DNA from: Deroplatys truncata
Taxonomy: Eukaryota; Arthropoda; Insecta; Mantodea; Mantidae
NCBI GenBank assembly: GCA_030765065.1
Contig: CM060989.1
Coordinates: 63,874,001-63,938,000, forward strand
Reading direction: 5' to 3'
DNA length: 64,000 nucleotides
The notes under the pieces were generated by a model. It made no database searches and was not told where the DNA came from. It worked only from the letters and a program-made list of their open reading frames with translations. The first letter of the stretch is position 1. Each line of letters starts with the position of its first letter. Shown here in pieces: positions 34,818-46,303 of this stretch. A program made the translations under genes and the position numbers.

Positions 34818-35482
34818 CAGTGCCTTCGGTTTATGCCAAGGCCAGAACCGCATTATATGCGTATCGGCCGAGACGGCAGTGACCTCAGTATTTCGCCAAA
34901 GCGCACAAGCGTCGCACCACGTGTCAAGGTACGTTTATCAGCTGTGAGCTCTCAGTCGTTGTTTTGTCTTCGTGTTGTGAAGTGTTACGACAATACCGTG
35001 TTGTGTGCGATTTCCTTAGGAATGCTATTCTCTTATTAGTCCACGAAATGCCTGCAACAAAATTACGCTTGAATAGCGTATTTTTTTGTACGATACATAC
35101 GTGAAAACTGAATCATGTAGACAGGTGTGTAGTAGACAAATTCATCAGCAATTTCCTGGTTATCCAGTTCGGGGTAGAGGCATGTGAGATGTTTGGTTAA
35201 TCAATTTAGAACAATGGGATTGCTAAACGCTAAAAAAAACAATCACCACACCATAGACGAGCTTATGCGTATGAAGGTAATTTCATCCGACGATGCCAAG
35301 AATGTCTTCGCACAGATGGACACTACTTTCAACAACTTAGGTTAGATTTCATTACATATATGTTACTAACACTCGTGAGTAAGTAACCTGAGAGTTACGG
35401 AACGGGAAACCACGCAGTGTAGTAGACTGTGTGGAGCGGGCATTCGTGCGATCCGCGGCCTTGGCATAAAACGAAGGCACTG
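34818..35482 (+). mobile_element. TIR element E (deleted DUF4817-type)
   Basis: 665 bp with clear TIRs, CAGTGCCTTCGGTTTATGCC on the left and, on the other strand, CAGTGCCTTCGTTTTATGCC on the right, flanked by TA (34816-34817 and 35483-35484). The interior holds decayed DUF4817-type coding (about 34960-35340) with several stops. It is the uninterrupted relative of 12854-14712. Confidence 0.9.
34960..35345 (+). pseudogene. DUF4817-type transposase remnant
   Basis: Nucleotide match to the minus strand of 14640-14210. Conserved blocks are TACGTGAAAACTGAATCATG (the ESYR segment), GGGTAGAGGCATGTGAGATG and AAGAATGTCTTCGCACAGAT. Stops interrupt the head, and the catalytic domain is missing. Confidence 0.65.
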
Positions 35483-35978
35483 TATTTGAAAATTCAAACT
35501 AATAATAAACAACATTCTCGAAAGTGGTTAAAGCCACAAACAAGTTTATTCGACATAAATTGTGTGCTTTAACGAGATCAATAATTTTTGTGCAGTAAAA
35601 ATTTTGTGTATCTTTTACAGTTTACTAGTTATGCAAAAGTCATTCAGAATGCACAGAACTCAGAGGTTATTCCCAGAAAATTCAAGATACAAAATTTATT
35701 TGTCAAACAAATATCTTAAACATGCGATATTTTAATCAAAATCGTTACTCAGTTTTGAAACTATCAAAAATAAAGTTTTTTTCCATGTAAAGCGTAGTTA
35801 GGGATGGAGGATTTTTTTAAAAATCTTCATATCGCACCCTTGGAAGATGTGGAACTTAAGTATCAAGTTTGGTATTCATCTAACTTTTCGATTTATAGTT
35901 ATGCTGCTCTCTTTGGATTCAGGGAGTTTCAAAACGTGCATTTTCGGTGAAATGGTAGGTAAGTAGTAGAGAAGGTAA

Positions 35979-36486
35979 TCGAATGAGATGGCACCGCGGT
36001 AACGTGTGAGGTTCGCATTTGGGAGGTCCCAGGTTCGATTCTCGGCGACCATCCACTCTGACCATGGGTTTTTCGTGGTTTCCCTGGGTCGGTAGGCGAA
36101 TGTAGCGGTAGTTCCTCTTGTAAATGACTTTCCTGTTCATTTCCTGTACCCATAATGTCCACATAATCTGTTTCAGGGTTGTAGGACAAGGCGACGATGT
36201 TTCGCGTGTTGCAGCTGGGCATTGGAGGTGTGCTTTGTAGAGGTTTCTTCCTGGGTGCACTCGGTTGGACCCCCATGGGACCCCCGAAGGTCAAGGGCTT
36301 GTGGGTGGGCTTGAGCGGCGTTGGAAAAGTTAGGGGACACCGTCCATGCTTGCGTACGTCGTCACCAGGATCTGGTCGCCCTCATCGGAGAGAGGGGTCA
36401 CAGTAGAAGCAGAACGGGCCCATTGGCCTACATGCTGTGCTATGCTCGGTTGCGAGGACCGCTCCGTAGTAAGTGTCCACCTTTAA
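35979..36486 (+). mobile_element. tRNA-derived SINE 1 with 13-bp target duplication
   Basis: A-box-like TGGCACCGCGGTAA (about 35989) and B box AGGTTCGATTCT (36031-36042) are spaced as in a tRNA promoter. The body begins with a conserved domain, ATGGGTTTTTCGTGG then TTTCCCTGGGTCGG then GGCGAATG. It is flanked by GTAGAGAAGGTAA (35966-35978) and GTAGAGAAAGTAA (36487-36499), one mismatch, showing LINE-type insertion into a family A end. Long frames across it are not genes. Confidence 0.8.
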
Positions 36487-36640
36487 GTAGAGAAAGTAAA
36501 AACGTTTGGTTGATCAGTGATTATGGAGTGTTAGCACATTAAAAATTTCGGCGAATGATTGCTAGCACAACAAAACGCCCATCTAGGTTCCATTTTTTGG
36601 CATCTACATTTCCACCACCCGTACAGTACTACAAGATAAA

Positions 36641-37425
36641 AAGACTATAGCTTTATTGTATTCCACCCAAAAATTCTATAACGATATTTCACCGGAAATA
36701 CATGTTCTGAGACACCCTGAATCCAAAAAAAAGCCTTTTTTGGAAACATGTCCGTGTGTGTTCTGTGAACAGCATAACTCAGAAACGAACAGTCGGATAA
36801 GCACCAAACTTGGTATTTAGGTTCAGTATCTTCCAGAGATGCGACACGAAGGTTTTCAAAGAAAATCACCCCACCCCAGATTACCCTTTACATGGAAGTG
36901 TTTTCGAAAATTTTCATTTTCTCAAAAATGGCTCTAACGATTTTAATTAAAATATCATATGTTTAAGACATTTTTATAGCAAATAAAACGTATATTTTTG
37001 AATTTTCTGGCAATGTCTCCAAAAGTATTCTTCATTGTGAACGGCTTTTGTATAACTGGTAAACCATAAGAGATAGACAAAATTTTATTACAAAAAATGT
37101 AGATCGCGTTAAAATACACAATTTATGTCATACATTTTTTTTTGTTGAGTGAACCATTTTCGAGATATTGCTTGTTATTCCCTTAAATTTTCCAATACTT
37201 ATACTTTTTCTCAAATTCGTTATTCATTTTTTTTTGTCCTGGACAGTCAAGAGAATGGAATACTCCACATAGCAACCAGCTCTTAAAATATTTGACTATC
37301 GCTTAAAGCCTACCAATTCCCCTTGCATCTACAAGAAAATTAGCAATAAGATTAACATGAAGCATATGGAGAATAAGCGTTTGTAAAAATAGTTTGTACA
37401 AGAGTAGAGAAAGTCATTAGATTTG
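36641..37425 (-). repeat. Family A copy
   Basis: Starts within the terminal block (TTGTATTCCACCCAAAAATT) and runs to GTAGAGAAAGTCATTAGATT. The outer part of the terminal block is lost. Confidence 0.85.
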
Positions 37426-37439
37426 TTTTAAGTGCAGAC

Positions 37440-37829
37440 GAATACTTTCTTGAAGGGGCGTGTATTTGAAGGAAAAGATAGCGTCAAAGAGGTCAACTGC
37501 AAGAAAAACGGGGAGCAGCAAGTGGAAACAAACAAGCCATATCTTCAGTCTTTAGGAAATAACAATTCTGGAAAGTCGCCAACGTCGAAGTAAAAGATCA
37601 CCAGTTTCAAATATAAAGATACCTGCAGTGCTGGCTAAAAGAATCTAGCAAGGATTGGGCCGCTAAATGTTAGTAAAACCATGCTCTAAACCAACCGCTT
37701 AGTTAGATGTATTAGTGAGCTTACAACCACCATACAACATTGTTGATGATCCAACAATATTTACATATTGCGCAATAATCAATTTAAAGCAGGTATTGGA
37801 CGTAGCAGCATTCCCTCAACCTTGGTGTA
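37440..37829. other. No recognisable feature
   Basis: No supported feature. Confidence 0.4.
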
Positions 37830-37975
37830 TACGCGTCGTAGATTTACGGCACGTAAAAGAACCTCAAGAGGCCTCTGAGCAATATTTCCGCTCATTCACG
37901 CCCAATATAGAATGGAGCGTTAAGAGCTATAGTAGTTAAAGAGCGCCCATAAATAACTCATTTTTATTTTTTTTT
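37830..37975 (+). mobile_element. SINE family B, 3' part
   Basis: Contains GTCGTAGATTTACGGCACGT, CGCCCAATATAGAATGGAGC and a 3' end CCCATAAATAACTCATTTTT with a T-rich tail. The head is missing. Confidence 0.7.
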
Positions 37976-38199
37976 TGCGGGAAACATATATTTCAGTTGA
38001 CGTCGTTATTTTCTAACCTCAAATAATCGGGAACATCACATGCCATTGCCATGAATGTAAATAGTTGTCTGCTACTGACACAGAGAGGGCGCGACACGTC
38101 GACAAAAGTGCATCGGAGTACATGCAGAAGCAGGGTAGTTCGGGCACCGCCTTCTCGAAAGCTAGCATTCGCAGTTGTCTTTGACGTTAACAAAATGTT

Positions 38200-38513
38200 A
38201 GCTAACAGTTTGCTGTAAAAGCTTGATGAAACGCAAAAGTTTTAACCTTATGTTAAACTTTGAACACCTTGTTAACAAACAAGATGTTTTTAACATCGTT
38301 TGGTGAAACCGGCCCTAAATGTAGGAAACTCGCATCAACAGCTTGGTTTGTGGTAGCCATTTTCCAAAGTCTAACATATTGTTAAATGCCTTAACATAGG
38401 GGTATGGCGATGTTAACTTAACACCAAGTTTAACACATTGTTAAAGTTAACATTGTTGTGTTAAATTAGTAACATTATGTTAAAATTTAGACTGTATTGG
38501 TGAAACCGGCCCA
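38200..38513. repeat. TTAAC-rich MITE-like sequence
   Basis: GGTGAAACCGGCCC occurs at about 38301-38314 and 38500-38513 in the same orientation. The interior is dense in TGTTAAC, GTTAAAC and TTAACAT motifs. The GGGCCGGTTTCACC end resembles ends of some insect Harbinger-type miniature elements. No matching inverted end is seen, so this is at best one-sided. Confidence 0.4.
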
Positions 38514-38786
38514 TGATGTACTAGTGTAAACTGTCGCCTCTGTTGCATTTTGCTCGTATTCAAGGCCAGCAACAGATGCAGCGGTGTTTTAGTTCCAAGT
38601 CCGCCTGTTACTAATACTACTTGTGGGAGGCAGACGAGTTGGCTCCTACACCACGGACCATGGTCAAGGTCCCCGGGTGACATAAGTTCTACCTCCCTCT
38701 CTGATATCATCAACGGAAATGTTCGAGCTTTCCGAAGTGAATTTGTGGGCGAATGCACACAGCACGTGTTATATGTAAACAATGCC

Positions 38787-39155
38787 TTTTTACTTTCACT
38801 ACCACGTACCTAGTCAGTAGAGAAGGTATTACATTCCACTCACAAATTAAATATCGAGATTTCACCCGAAATACATATTTTGAGGCCCCTAATCTAACAA
38901 TGCATCTTTAAAAAGACGTCCGCGTGTTTGTGTCTGTCTAAATGGTATAACCCAAAGACGAAAAGTTGGATAAATATCTATCAAAATTGGAATTTACGTT
39001 TACTATGCTTCAAAGATGGTATACAAAGATTTGCAACAAAATTCCCCTCACTAAGCTACCCTTTACATGGAAAAATTCTCGATATATTTTTTATTTTCCA
39101 AAAATGGCTCAAAATATTTTGATTAAAATATCATATTTGATATGACAAATAAAAT
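38787..39155 (-). repeat. Family A fragment
   Basis: Starts TTTACTTTCACTACCACGT and runs to the ATATGACAAATAAAATGT block, where SINE 2 begins. Confidence 0.75.
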
Positions 39156-39159
39156 GTTC

Positions 39160-39668
39160 ACATCCGGAAAGTCGTGGGTTCGATTCCCGTGGTATAACCC
39201 TCCTGACCCATGGGTGTTTCCAGGGTTTTCCCGGGTTGCCAGGCGAATGTTGAGAAAGATTCTCACATCCGCCGTATTTCCTGTCCTTTTATTTCATCTC
39301 CCTTCTCATTTAGTTCATCTTTCAGGGTTGGAAGTATCGGCGATGGTGTTTCGGTGCAGTGTAGCAGGGGAAAAGGATGCTCTTTGTGGCTCTCTCTCTG
39401 TCCCTCGGCTTTCGGTTGGCTGTCGGGGGTTGGACTCCCTCAGTGTGTGAGGTGGGTCTCCCGGTCTGCCTGTCCGTCATTCGGGGAGTCTCTATCTGGA
39501 AACTTAGGGACCCTGACATTCCTGTGCCATCACTTATGGTTCCGGCCGCCCGGTGTCTCCTCTCGCCTCATCCTTCCTCCCGGGGATGCCCACTTTTGAG
39601 GCGCAGGTACATCTACTATGTGAATCAGTGCCGAGTCCCCTCCCTCGCCAATCCAATTCAATTCAATA
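39160..39668 (+). mobile_element. tRNA-derived SINE 2 (5' truncated head)
   Basis: B box GGGTTCGATTCCCG (39178-39191). Then comes the same conserved domain as SINE 1 (ACCCATGGGTGTTTCC, TTTTCCCGGGTTGCC, GGCGAATG). The 3' end has a short AATTC tandem (CCAATTCAATTCAATAATTT). The A box is missing. The body after the shared domain differs from SINE 1. Long frames here lack protein motifs. Confidence 0.7.
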
Positions 39669-39689
39669 ATTTTCATTATGAATGAATCT

Positions 39690-39975
39690 TGTTGACGTTA
39701 TACAGACAAAAACTATGCATCACTCGCCGTAGTTCACGTTGAGAAATGCTGGGAATTTCCTGGCGGATATTTTGTTTTAATTCTTCCAGGGTGTGTGGGT
39801 TTGTCTTGTACACTTTGTTTTAAGTTACCCCAGAGATAGAAATCGCAGGGGGTTAGGTCGGGCCACAAATTTCTACTAATAATTCTGTCCTCAAACACAC
39901 TTTTAATTTTTCTCATACAAATATTGGCCGTATAAGCTGTTGCAGAGTCTTGTTGAAAAAAAGGCAAAATCATGC
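39690..39975 (-). pseudogene. DUF4817-type transposase catalytic fragment
   Basis: Minus-strand frame MILPFFQQDSATAYTANICM holds the second catalytic aspartate. LWPDLTPCDFYLWGNLKQ holds the third, with ARS missing from the usual WPARSPDLTP form. It then loses frame where KTNPHTLEELKQNI-like coding continues. Both termini of the element are missing. It abuts family A at 40003. Confidence 0.8.
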
Positions 39976-40002
39976 TCCCTGGTTGTTAATTTTCTAAAAA
40001 AA

Positions 40003-40687
40003 AATCTGATGTGTTACACTCACATGACTTTCTCAACTCTGTACAAACTATTTTTACAAACGCTCATTCTCCATATGCTTCATGTTAATCGAGATATCGA
40101 GATGTTAATCTTATTGCTAATTTTCTTGTAGATGCAAGGGGAACTGGTAGCCTTTAAGCTATAGTCAAATATTTTAAGAGCTGGTTGCTATGTGGAGTAT
40201 TCCATTTTCTTTGCATTGCCAGGACAAAAAAATTGAATAACGAATTTGGGAAAAAGTATAAGTATTGGAAAATTTAATGGAATAACAAGCAATATCTCGA
40301 AAATGGTTCACTCCACAAACAAAATGTATATGACATAAATTGTGATTTTAACGCGATCTACATTTTTTGTGTAGTAAAATTTTGTTTATCTCTTATGGTT
40401 TAGCAGTTATGATATGATATCTTAATCAAAACGTTAGAGCCATTTTTGAGAAAATTAAAATTTTCGAAAAATGTTCCATGTAAAGGGTAATCTGGGGTGG
40501 GGGGATTTTCTTGAAAACCTTCGTGTCGCATCTCCAGACACACACACACGGATATGTTTCCAAAAATACTTTATATGCATTCAGTGCACCTCAAAACATG
40601 TATTTCCTGTGAAATCTCGGTATCAAATTTTTGGGTGGATTGCAATACTTCACCTACTTACTCTACGTAGTAAAGAAAGTAAAAATT
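40003..40687 (+). repeat. Family A copy with an internal deletion
   Basis: From TCTGATGTGTTACACTCACA to GTAGTAAAGAAAGTAAAAAT. About 100 bp between AGCAGTTATG and ATGATATCTTAATC is missing. Confidence 0.87.
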
Positions 40688-40699
40688 ATAGTGTCAATC

Positions 40700-41162
40700 A
40701 TTTTTGAATGCCCCTAGTAAGCTAGTGTGTAATAAAGCCATTTCTGCAAATGTTTATCTCGAACAACATGAAGCAAGTAAGGAAAAAGCTTTTGTGGAAA
40801 TATTTTTGGAAGACTGGTTATATCCATGAATGCAATACATTATACACTTTAATTGCGTTTCACTGAAAATTGAAAACCTTTTTCTGAAATAAAGTACCCC
40901 TCTGTGACGTTCCGATTGCGATGTGCTGACATTTCGGACGAACTAATTAATCCCTGCTCTCTGACTCTGGCTTTAATTCAGAGCTCGACAAATACTGATT
41001 AGAACTTCTGTGAAGGGCGTTTCAATGAAAGCCTCGAAACGTTCCTTATAACAGCTCTGAATCGCAAATGAACATGAGCCTGATATACTCACGTGTTTAA
41101 TGAGCAAATCAGAACCGTTATCACATCACTCCCTCTATCGCCTATAACTTAGAACAACCCTT
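40700..41162. other. Mostly unassigned; diverged family A traces
   Basis: 40741-40850 has TGCAAATGTTTATCTCGA and ATGAATGCAATACATT, which look like an old minus family A end. The rest is unassigned. Confidence 0.35.
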
Positions 41163-41446
41163 ACCCAAAATTCTATATCGAGATTTCACCGGAAATCCAC
41201 AAAAATCATTTTTAGATAAAAAGTCCGTATGCGCGAACAGCGTTTTTCAAAAACACAATGTCGAATAACTACCAAACTTAGTACTATTTAAGTTCGGTAT
41301 CTTCCAAAGATGTAATACGAAGATTTTCAAGAAAATTCCCCCACCCCAAATCGTCCTTCACATGGAAAATTTTAAGAGATTTTCTTACTTTCTTATAAAT
41401 GGCCTTTGAAGTCTTCATTTGGAAAGGATTTTGTATGAAGAGTGAA

Positions 41447-42484
41447 CCATTTAAGTTGAGACTGTACAATATCTCCAAAACTAAGCGTTGTGGAAAGAAA
41501 TGTCTTGAATAAAAGTTGCTTGATGTTGTGGGGGAAATTAAATACCATTAGCCGTGTTTTATTTGATAGTCATTTTAGTGTCAATTTAATTTAAACATTT
41601 CTATAAAGCACTTTGCAACTATACTTACACCAACGTAAATAACAACGAAAATTCTGAATGGCTGTGTACAAAGAGCGCAATGATAAGTTGCACCAACCAT
41701 GGATGGGTCAAGTTACGTTTCGTAATTGGAAACGAACATTTTTACTTTCTCTACTACGTAGGTATAGTAAGTATTGTATTCCACCCAAAAATTTGATACC
41801 GAGATTTCACCGGAAATATATGTTTTGAGACCCCCTGAATCAAAAAAAGCATTTTTGGAAACATGTCCGCGTGTATGTCTGTGAACAGCATAACTCAGAA
41901 ACGAGCAGTCCGATAAACACCAAACTTGGTATTTAGGTTCAATATCTTCCAGAGATGCGACACGAAGGTTTTCAAGAAAATCCCCCTACCTCAGATTACT
42001 CTTTATATGGAACATTTTTCGAAAATTTTAATTTTCTCAAAAATGGCTCTAACGATTTTGATTAAAATATCATATGTTTAAGATATTTTTATGACAAACA
42101 AAATGTATATTTTGAATTTTCTGGGAATGTCTCCAAAATATTCTTCATTGTCAACGACTTTTGCATAACTGGTAAACCATAAGAGATAGACAAACTTATA
42201 CTGCATAAAAAATGTAGATCGCGTTAAAATACCAATTTATGTCATATACATTTTTATGTTGAGTGAAACATTTTCTAATAAGAAAACAACATACTAAATG
42301 TAGGTTCACATTTAAAAAGAGTTAAATTTTCCCTAAAATGACCATCAAAATATCCTCCAAACAAAAGACGACTAATGGCATTTCTTTTCTCCATAATAAC
42401 AAGCAACTTTTATTCAAGACATTTCTTTGTATAGCGTTAGTTTTGGAGATATTTTACAGTCTCAATTTAAATGAACCACCCTAT
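41447..42484 (+). mobile_element. Long-TIR element D containing family A
   Basis: Inverted ends of about 165 bp: TTTAAGTTGAGACTGTACAA on the left and, on the other strand, TTTAAATTGAGACTGTAAAA on the right, followed by matching CTTGAATAAAAGTTGCTTG blocks. Between them is a younger family A copy (41747-42290). No transposase is present. The terminal GGGTGGATCATTTAAG of this family (best at 63862) resembles ends of DUF4817-type elements. Confidence 0.7.
41747..42290 (-). repeat. Family A copy nested in element D
   Basis: Starts TTTACTTTCTCTACTACGTA and is truncated after GTTGAGTGAAACATTTTCTA. Confidence 0.85.
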
Positions 42485-42867
42485 ATATGTGTAAGTGGTT
42501 ATACGAGTATACGAAACTGACAAAACGCACTCCATAAAAAATGGACATCTCTTAAAGACATACAATTTAATTTGTGCTATTCATTTCACATATACCTGTT
42601 ATTCCTGATTTGAAATATTCAATACTTTAGTCGTTTTTAAAGGTGCTGTAGCAATTCAGTTAAGTCCAGCGAAGTATGCAAAGGAGTATGGAATTTCAAA
42701 TCCAGCAGATACCGACCCGCTTGTAAACATCTGCCTATCGATTCGGTATCCTCTATCTCCCTTGTATGCACAGCGAAATGTGTAACGAAAGCTCGTATTT
42801 CTGCAAACGTTTATTTCAAAGATGGAAAAGTAAGCTTTCTTAAAAATAGCGTGTAAAACCTGTATAA

Positions 42868-43544
42868 AAAATTCGATGTGTTAACAGTTACAAGACATTC
42901 TCTACTCTTGTACAAACTATTTTTACAAACGTTTATTCTCCATCTACTTCATGTTAATCGAGATAAACATTTGCAGAAACTATCTTATTGCTAATTTTCT
43001 TGTAGATACAGGTGGAATATGGTAGGCTTTGAACCAAATCTTTTAAGAGCCGGTTACTATGCGGAGCATTCCATTCTATTTGCATGTCCAGGACATAAGA
43101 AAAAGTATAAGTATTGGAAAATTCAAACAAATAACAAGGAATATTTCGGAAATGGTTTACTCCACAAAAAAAAGTATGTCATAAATTGTATGTGATCTAC
43201 ATTTGTGTGTAGTAAAATTTTGTCTATCTCTTACGGTTTACCAGTTATGCCAAATTCATTCAGAATGAAGAGGACTTTTGGGGAAATTCTCAGAAAATTC
43301 AAGATATACATTTCATTTGCTATGAAAATATCTTAAACATATGATATTTTAATCAAAATTGTTAGTCATTTTTGAGAAAATAAAAATGTTCGAAAAATGT
43401 TACATGTAAAGGATGGCCTGGGATGGAGGTATTTTCTTGAAAATCTTCGTGTTGCATCCTTGGAAGATACTAAACTCAAATACCAAGTTTGGTATTTATG
43501 CCACTTTTCATTTCTGAGTTATACTGTTCACAGACAGACAGACA

Positions 43545-43582
<38 letters not shown>

Positions 43583-43700
43583 GATGTTTCCAAAAACGCT
43601 TTATTTGGATTCAAGGCACCTCAAAACATGTACTTCCGGTATCGAATTTTTGGGTGGAATGCAGTACTTTTACTTACTATACGTAGTAGAGAGGGTATAA
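42868..43700 (+). repeat. Family A copy
   Basis: From GATGTGTTAACAGTTACAAG to GTAGTAGAGAGGGTATAAAC. Includes a CA tract at about 43541-43580. Confidence 0.82.
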
Positions 43701-43765
43701 ACAATACTGGATTGAGACGGTAATGTGAACTTAAGACCTTAGATTCATTAAGGTAATGCAACAAT

Positions 43766-44675
43766 TTTTGCTTTCTCTACTACGTGTAGTAAGTAGGGGA
43801 AGTATTGTATTCCACCCAAAAATTCGATACCGAGATTTCACGGAAATACATGTTTTGAGATCCCTGAATCCAAAAAAAGGATTTTTGGAAACATGTCCGT
43901 GTGTGTGTGTCTGTGTGTCTGTCTGTGAACAGCATAACTCAGAAACGAACAATCGGATAAACACCAAACTTGGTATTTAGGTTCAGTATCTTCCAGAGAT
44001 GCGACACGAAGGTTTTCAACAAAATCTCCCCACCCTAGAGTACCCTTTACATGGAACATTTTTCGAAAATTTTAATTTTCTCAAAAATGGCTCTAACGAT
44101 TTTGATTAAAATATCATATGTTTAAGATATTTTCATGACAAATAGAATGTATATCTTGAATTTTCTGGGAATGTCTCCAACAGTATTCTTCATTGTGAAT
44201 GACTTTTGCATAACTGGTAAACCATAAGAGATAGACAAAATTTTACTACACCGAAAATGTAGATCGCGTTAAACTACACAATTTATGTCATATACATTTT
44301 TTGTTGTTGAGTGAACCATTTTCGAGATATTGCTTGTTATTCCCTTAAACTTTTCAATACTTATTTTCTAAAATGAGAATTAGTTATTCATTTTTTTGTG
44401 TTGGATATACAAAGAGTTATAATCTGTGGCAAAGAGAATGGTGCTGCACCTAGCAACCAACTATTAAGAGATATGTATGTGCTTAAAGGCTACTGTTTTT
44501 CTATATTGCCCTTGTAAATATATATTTCCCTTAAATCTACAAGAAAATTAGCAATAAGATAGAGTCTGCAAATGTTTATCTCGATTAACATGAAGTAGAT
44601 GGAGAATAAGCGTTTGTATAAATAGTTTGTACAAGAGTAGAGAAAGTCATGTGAGTGTAACACATCAGATTCTTT
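43766..44675 (-). repeat. Family A copy, variant subfamily
   Basis: From TTTTGCTTTCTCTACTACGT to GTGAGTGTAACACATCAGAT. The right part carries the variant block AAAGAGTTATAATCTGTGGC shared with 23800 and the window start. Confidence 0.87.
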
Positions 44676-44679
44676 TTAT

Positions 44680-45219
44680 TGAAAGAACTGTTATTAATTT
44701 TTGAGAGCTAATTAATCATGGTCTTTCTCGTTACTAATGATGAACCATTTTAGTAAAAGTTAGTATTTTAAATCGCTATTCTCTGGTTACCAATATATGC
44801 TCTCTTAGAAAAATATATTGATGTAAAATCACATTAATGTTTAAAAGCTGACCTTTTGCTTCTAGCTCCATAAATCCCAATCATATCTTAAATGAAGAAA
44901 TACAGTGTACTTTCTGGCTGGTCGAGCTTTTTAAGTGAAAAGGCGAATGTGGTGGTGGGGTGACGTCAGCTGGGGCGAGGCAGGTTGGTGGGATTGGTAC
45001 ACCAAATAGGGGAAACCTTCTGTAGTGCGCCTAATCAGATATTTGTCTGCGACTGGTATATCCTGTTCATTCACTCGAAATGAAGTCAGGACTAAATTAG
45101 AAAAGATGATGCAAAACTGTATTGCTAAAATGATTCACCTGGGAACCGGTGCAAGAGGAAACCAGAAAATTCCTACATTATAATTCCCTATACATTATTT
45201 CACTAAGGATTGCAGACAG
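44680..45219. other. No recognisable feature
   Basis: No supported feature. Confidence 0.4.
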
Positions 45220-45310
45220 TTTCAAAAAACAAACTGATATGTTACATTCACACATCTTTCTCTACACTTATCGATTATTAGTGGGTACACAAACTATTCT
45301 TAAGAAAGTT
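45220..45310 (+). repeat. Start of a diverged family A copy
   Basis: CTGATATGTTACATTCACAC and the GATTATTAGTGGGTACACAA block match the diverged type at 1260 and 8470. The body is cut by the copy at 45311. Confidence 0.6.
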
Positions 45311-46121
45311 TATTACTTTCTCTACTACGTATAGTAAGTAGGGGAAGTATTGTATTCCACCCAAAAATTCGATACCGAGATTTCACCGGAAATATATGTT
45401 TTGAGGCCCCCTGAATCCAAAACATCTGATGTGTTACACTCACATGACTTTCTCTACTCTTGTTCAAACTATTTTTACAAACGCTTATTCTCCATATGCT
45501 TCATGTTAATCGAGATATCGAGATGTTAAACTTATTGCTAATTTTTTTTGTAGATGCAAGGGGAATTTGTAGCCTTTAAGCGATAGTCAAATATTTTAAG
45601 AACTGGTTGCTATGTGGAGTATTCCATTCTCTTTGCACTACCAGCACAAAAAGAAATGAATACCGAATTTGAGAAAAAGTATAAGTATTGGAAAGTTTAA
45701 GGGAATAACAAGCAATATCTCGAAAATGGTTCACTCCACAAACAAAATGTATATGACATAAATTGTGTATTTTATCGCGATCTACATTTTTTGTGTAGTA
45801 AAATTTTGTCTATCTCTTATGGTTTACCAGTTATGCAAAAGTCGTTCACAATAAAGAATACTTTTGGAGACATTCCAAGGAAATTCGAGATATACATTTT
45901 ATTTGTCATGAAAATATCTTAAACATATGATATTTTAATCAAAATTGTTGGAGCCGTTTTTGAGAAAATTAAAATTTTCGAAAAATGTTCCATGTAAAGG
46001 GTAATCTGGGGTGGGGGGATTTTCTTGAAAACCTTCGTGTCGCATCTCTGGAAGATACTGAACCTAAATACCAAGTTTGGTGTTTATCCGACTGTTCGTT
46101 TCTGAGTTATGCTGTTCACAG

Positions 46122-46156
<35 letters not shown>

Positions 46157-46303
46157 GACATACACACGAACATGTTTCCAAAAATGTTTTTTTTGGATTT
46201 AGAGGGCCTCAAAACATATATTTCTGGTGAAATCTCGGTATCGAATCTTTGGGTAGAATACAATACTTCCCCTACTTACTATACGTAGTAGAGAAAGTAA
46301 AAA
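45311..46303 (+). repeat. Best family A copy, with both ~107-bp TIRs
   Basis: The left TIR (45311-45419) reads ACTTTCTCTACTACGTATAG to CCCCCTGAATCCAAAA. The right TIR (about 46190-46303) is its near-perfect complement, ending GTAGTAGAGAAAGTAAAAAA. The 770-bp interior has no coding frame longer than about 80 codons. I could not identify a target duplication with certainty. It serves as the reference for the family. Confidence 0.9.

Larger units (their letters stand above)
34722..36503 (+). repeat. Diverged family A copy hit by two elements
   Basis: Begins GTGTTGAATTCACATGACTT. It is interrupted at a TA by the element 34818-35482, continues from TTTGAAAATTCAAAC, and is interrupted near its right end by a SINE (35979-36486). 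It ends GTAGAGAAAGTAAAAACG. Removing both insertions leaves normal block order. Confidence 0.72.
41163..42860 (-). repeat. Old family A copy split by long-TIR element D
   Basis: 41163-41446 (AATTCTATATCGAGATTTCA through TGGCCTTTGAAGTC) and 42485-42860 (GTTATACGAGTATACGAAAC through TTTATTTCAAAGATGGAAAA) read as one old minus copy. The 1-kb long-TIR element lies between them. Confidence 0.55.

Noticed and set aside
36197-36542. Overlapping 69-73 codon frames near 36.2-36.5 kb
   Set aside because: They lie wholly inside SINE 1, which is bounded by target duplications. G+C-rich SINE DNA gives chance open frames.
39142-39685. Three overlapping frames of 102-129 codons
   Set aside because: They sit within SINE 2, overlap in three frames and have low-complexity composition without motifs.
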